In this document: positions 30,011 to 30,683 of the stretch, one piece after another | Position numbering within the stretch: the stretch's first letter is position 1 | Layout of the letters: each line of letters starts with the position of its first letter | From: UBA11524 sp034104265 | GTDB taxonomy: Bacteria; Bacillota; Clostridia; Christensenellales; Aristaeellaceae | NCBI GenBank assembly: GCA_034104265.1 | Contig: JAXEEE010000141.1 | Coordinates: forward strand, 1 to 30,683 | Direction of reading: 5' to 3' | Length of the DNA stretch: 30,683 nucleotides | The notes under the pieces: model-generated | Told to the model about the DNA's origin: nothing | Database searches by the model: none | The model's input: only the letters and a program-made list of their open reading frames with translations | Made by a program: the position numbers and the translations under genes

Positions 30011-30058
30011 GGATTGAGGAGGGACGCCTCCGGAAATCCTTATGATGATACAAGGATT
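30011..30058 (+). promoter_or_regulatory. adhE leader with alternative hairpins
   Basis: AATCCTT (30035-30041) can pair perfectly with AAGGATT (30052-30058). Its first five bases can instead pair with GGATT (30011-30015), closing over the inner GGAGG/CCTCC stem (30018-30022 with 30027-30031). The two arrangements exclude each other. Confidence 0.4.
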
Positions 30059-30093
30059 CAGCAGCCACGACGACACGAAAAGGAGAGAGCGAC

Positions 30094-30683
30094 ATGGCGA
30101 AGGAATACCCCATCGTGGACAGTGTGGAGAGCTTTGAGAAGGCTCTGAAGCAGGTGCGCGAGGCTCAGAAGAAATTTGCGTCCTACACCCAGGAGCAGGT
30201 GGATAAAATCTTCCAGGCGGCGGCGCTGGCGGCCAACCGCGCCCGCATTCCGCTGGCCAAGATGGCCGTGGCCGAGACCGGCATGGGCGTGGTGGAGGAC
30301 AAGGTCATCAAGAACCACTACGCCGCCGAATATATCTACAACGCCTACAAGAATACCAAAACCTGCGGCGTGATTGAGGAGAGCGACAGCTTCGGCATGA
30401 TGAAGGTGGCCGAGCCCATCGGCGTGGTGGCGGCGGTCATCCCCACCACCAACCCCACCTCCACCGCCATCTTCAAGACCCTGATCGCCCTCAAGACCCG
30501 CAACGGCATTATCATTTCTCCCCATCCCCGGGCGAAGAAGTCCACCATCGAGGCGGCGAAGATCGTCCTGGAGGCTGCGGTGGCTGCCGGTGCGCCCGAG
30601 GGCATTATCGCCTGGGTGGATGTGCCCAGCCTGGAGCTGACCAACATGGCCATGAAGGAAGCCGACATTATCCTGGCCACCGG
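30094..30683 (+). CDS. adhE: Bifunctional acetaldehyde-CoA/alcohol dehydrogenase, N-terminal part
   Basis: Reduces acetyl-CoA to acetaldehyde and ethanol with NADH, a main fermentation route. The 196 visible residues are the aldehyde dehydrogenase half: QAAALAANRARIPLAKMAV, ETGMGVVEDKVIKNHYA, EPIGVVAAVIPTTNPTSTA and SPHPRAKKSTIEAA, all characteristic of AdhE. The catalytic Cys (near residue 250) and the iron-dependent alcohol dehydrogenase half lie beyond the window, so a stand-alone acetaldehyde dehydrogenase is not excluded. The start is ATG 30094 with AAAAGGAG about 8 nt upstream. A promoter and operator-like repeats lie ahead. Confidence 0.9.
   Translation, partial: MAKEYPIVDSVESFEKALKQVREAQKKFASYTQEQVDKIFQAAALAANRARIPLAKMAVAETGMGVVEDKVIKNHYAAEYIYNAYKNTKTCGVIEESDSFGMMKVAEPIGVVAAVIPTTNPTSTAIFKTLIALKTRNGIIISPHPRAKKSTIEAAKIVLEAAVAAGAPEGIIAWVDVPSLELTNMAMKEADIILAT

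Overview
The window is 30.7 kb of GC-rich bacterial chromosome. Strong GGAGG ribosome-binding sites, frequent GTG/TTG starts, near-consensus sigma-A promoters (TTGACA-17-TATAAT type) and the gene content point to an anaerobic, fermentative member of the Firmicutes, most likely a gut or rumen Clostridia lineage. The content includes rubrerythrin, a DUF362 ferredoxin-like protein, AdhE, an rph-rdgB-phosphoesterase cluster, PepV, YitT and an ABC-F protein. The placement is inference; there is no rRNA or tRNA here, and I saw no CRISPR array, transposase or prophage.

Layout. 0.2-2.5 kb: a family 2 glycoside hydrolase. 2.6-4.2 kb: an XRE regulator divergent from a double zinc-ribbon protein, then a GNAT acetyltransferase. 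4.3-6.4 kb: a DUF362/2x[4Fe-4S] protein, a small ORF and a rubrerythrin. 6.5-11.5 kb: a surface-anchored PQQ-type beta-propeller protein on a Pro/Thr stalk, glycerol kinase, a cupin and a truncated tandem copy of that cupin. 11.5-12.2 kb: two diverged copies of a structured intergenic repeat. 12.2-14.6 kb: a DUF2798-like membrane protein, then a minus-strand GNAT, a CDP-alcohol phosphatidyltransferase and a flavodoxin-like protein. 14.8-20 kb: an apparent operon of RNase PH fused to RdgB, a YfcE/YsnB phosphoesterase, glutamine-dependent NAD synthetase and PepV dipeptidase. 20-22.7 kb: an ABC-F protein bracketed by multi-hairpin repeats. 22.7-25.9 kb: a minus-strand YitT membrane protein, a structured intergenic element, then PRPP synthetase, a GNAT and a small membrane protein. 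26-29 kb: minus-strand GpmI, a 52-bp direct repeat, and a minus-strand zinc-ribbon membrane protein. 29-29.9 kb: an AT-rich foreign-looking gene abutting the 3' remnant of a VanW-family gene. 29.9-30.7 kb: the regulated start of adhE, cut by the window edge.

Most genes are housekeeping or central metabolism (NAD, PRPP, phospholipid, glycolysis, nucleotide clean-up, ethanol fermentation). The less ordinary material lies between genes: several hairpin-rich repeat families, one starting immediately after two stop codons; a duplicated RNA-like element with a UUCG-capped stem; an enclosed double-stem, pseudoknot-topology element upstream of prs; a promoter -35 inside a terminator loop; an ABC-F protein with one intact and one wholly degenerate ATP site; and the AT-rich gene next to the vanW relic.
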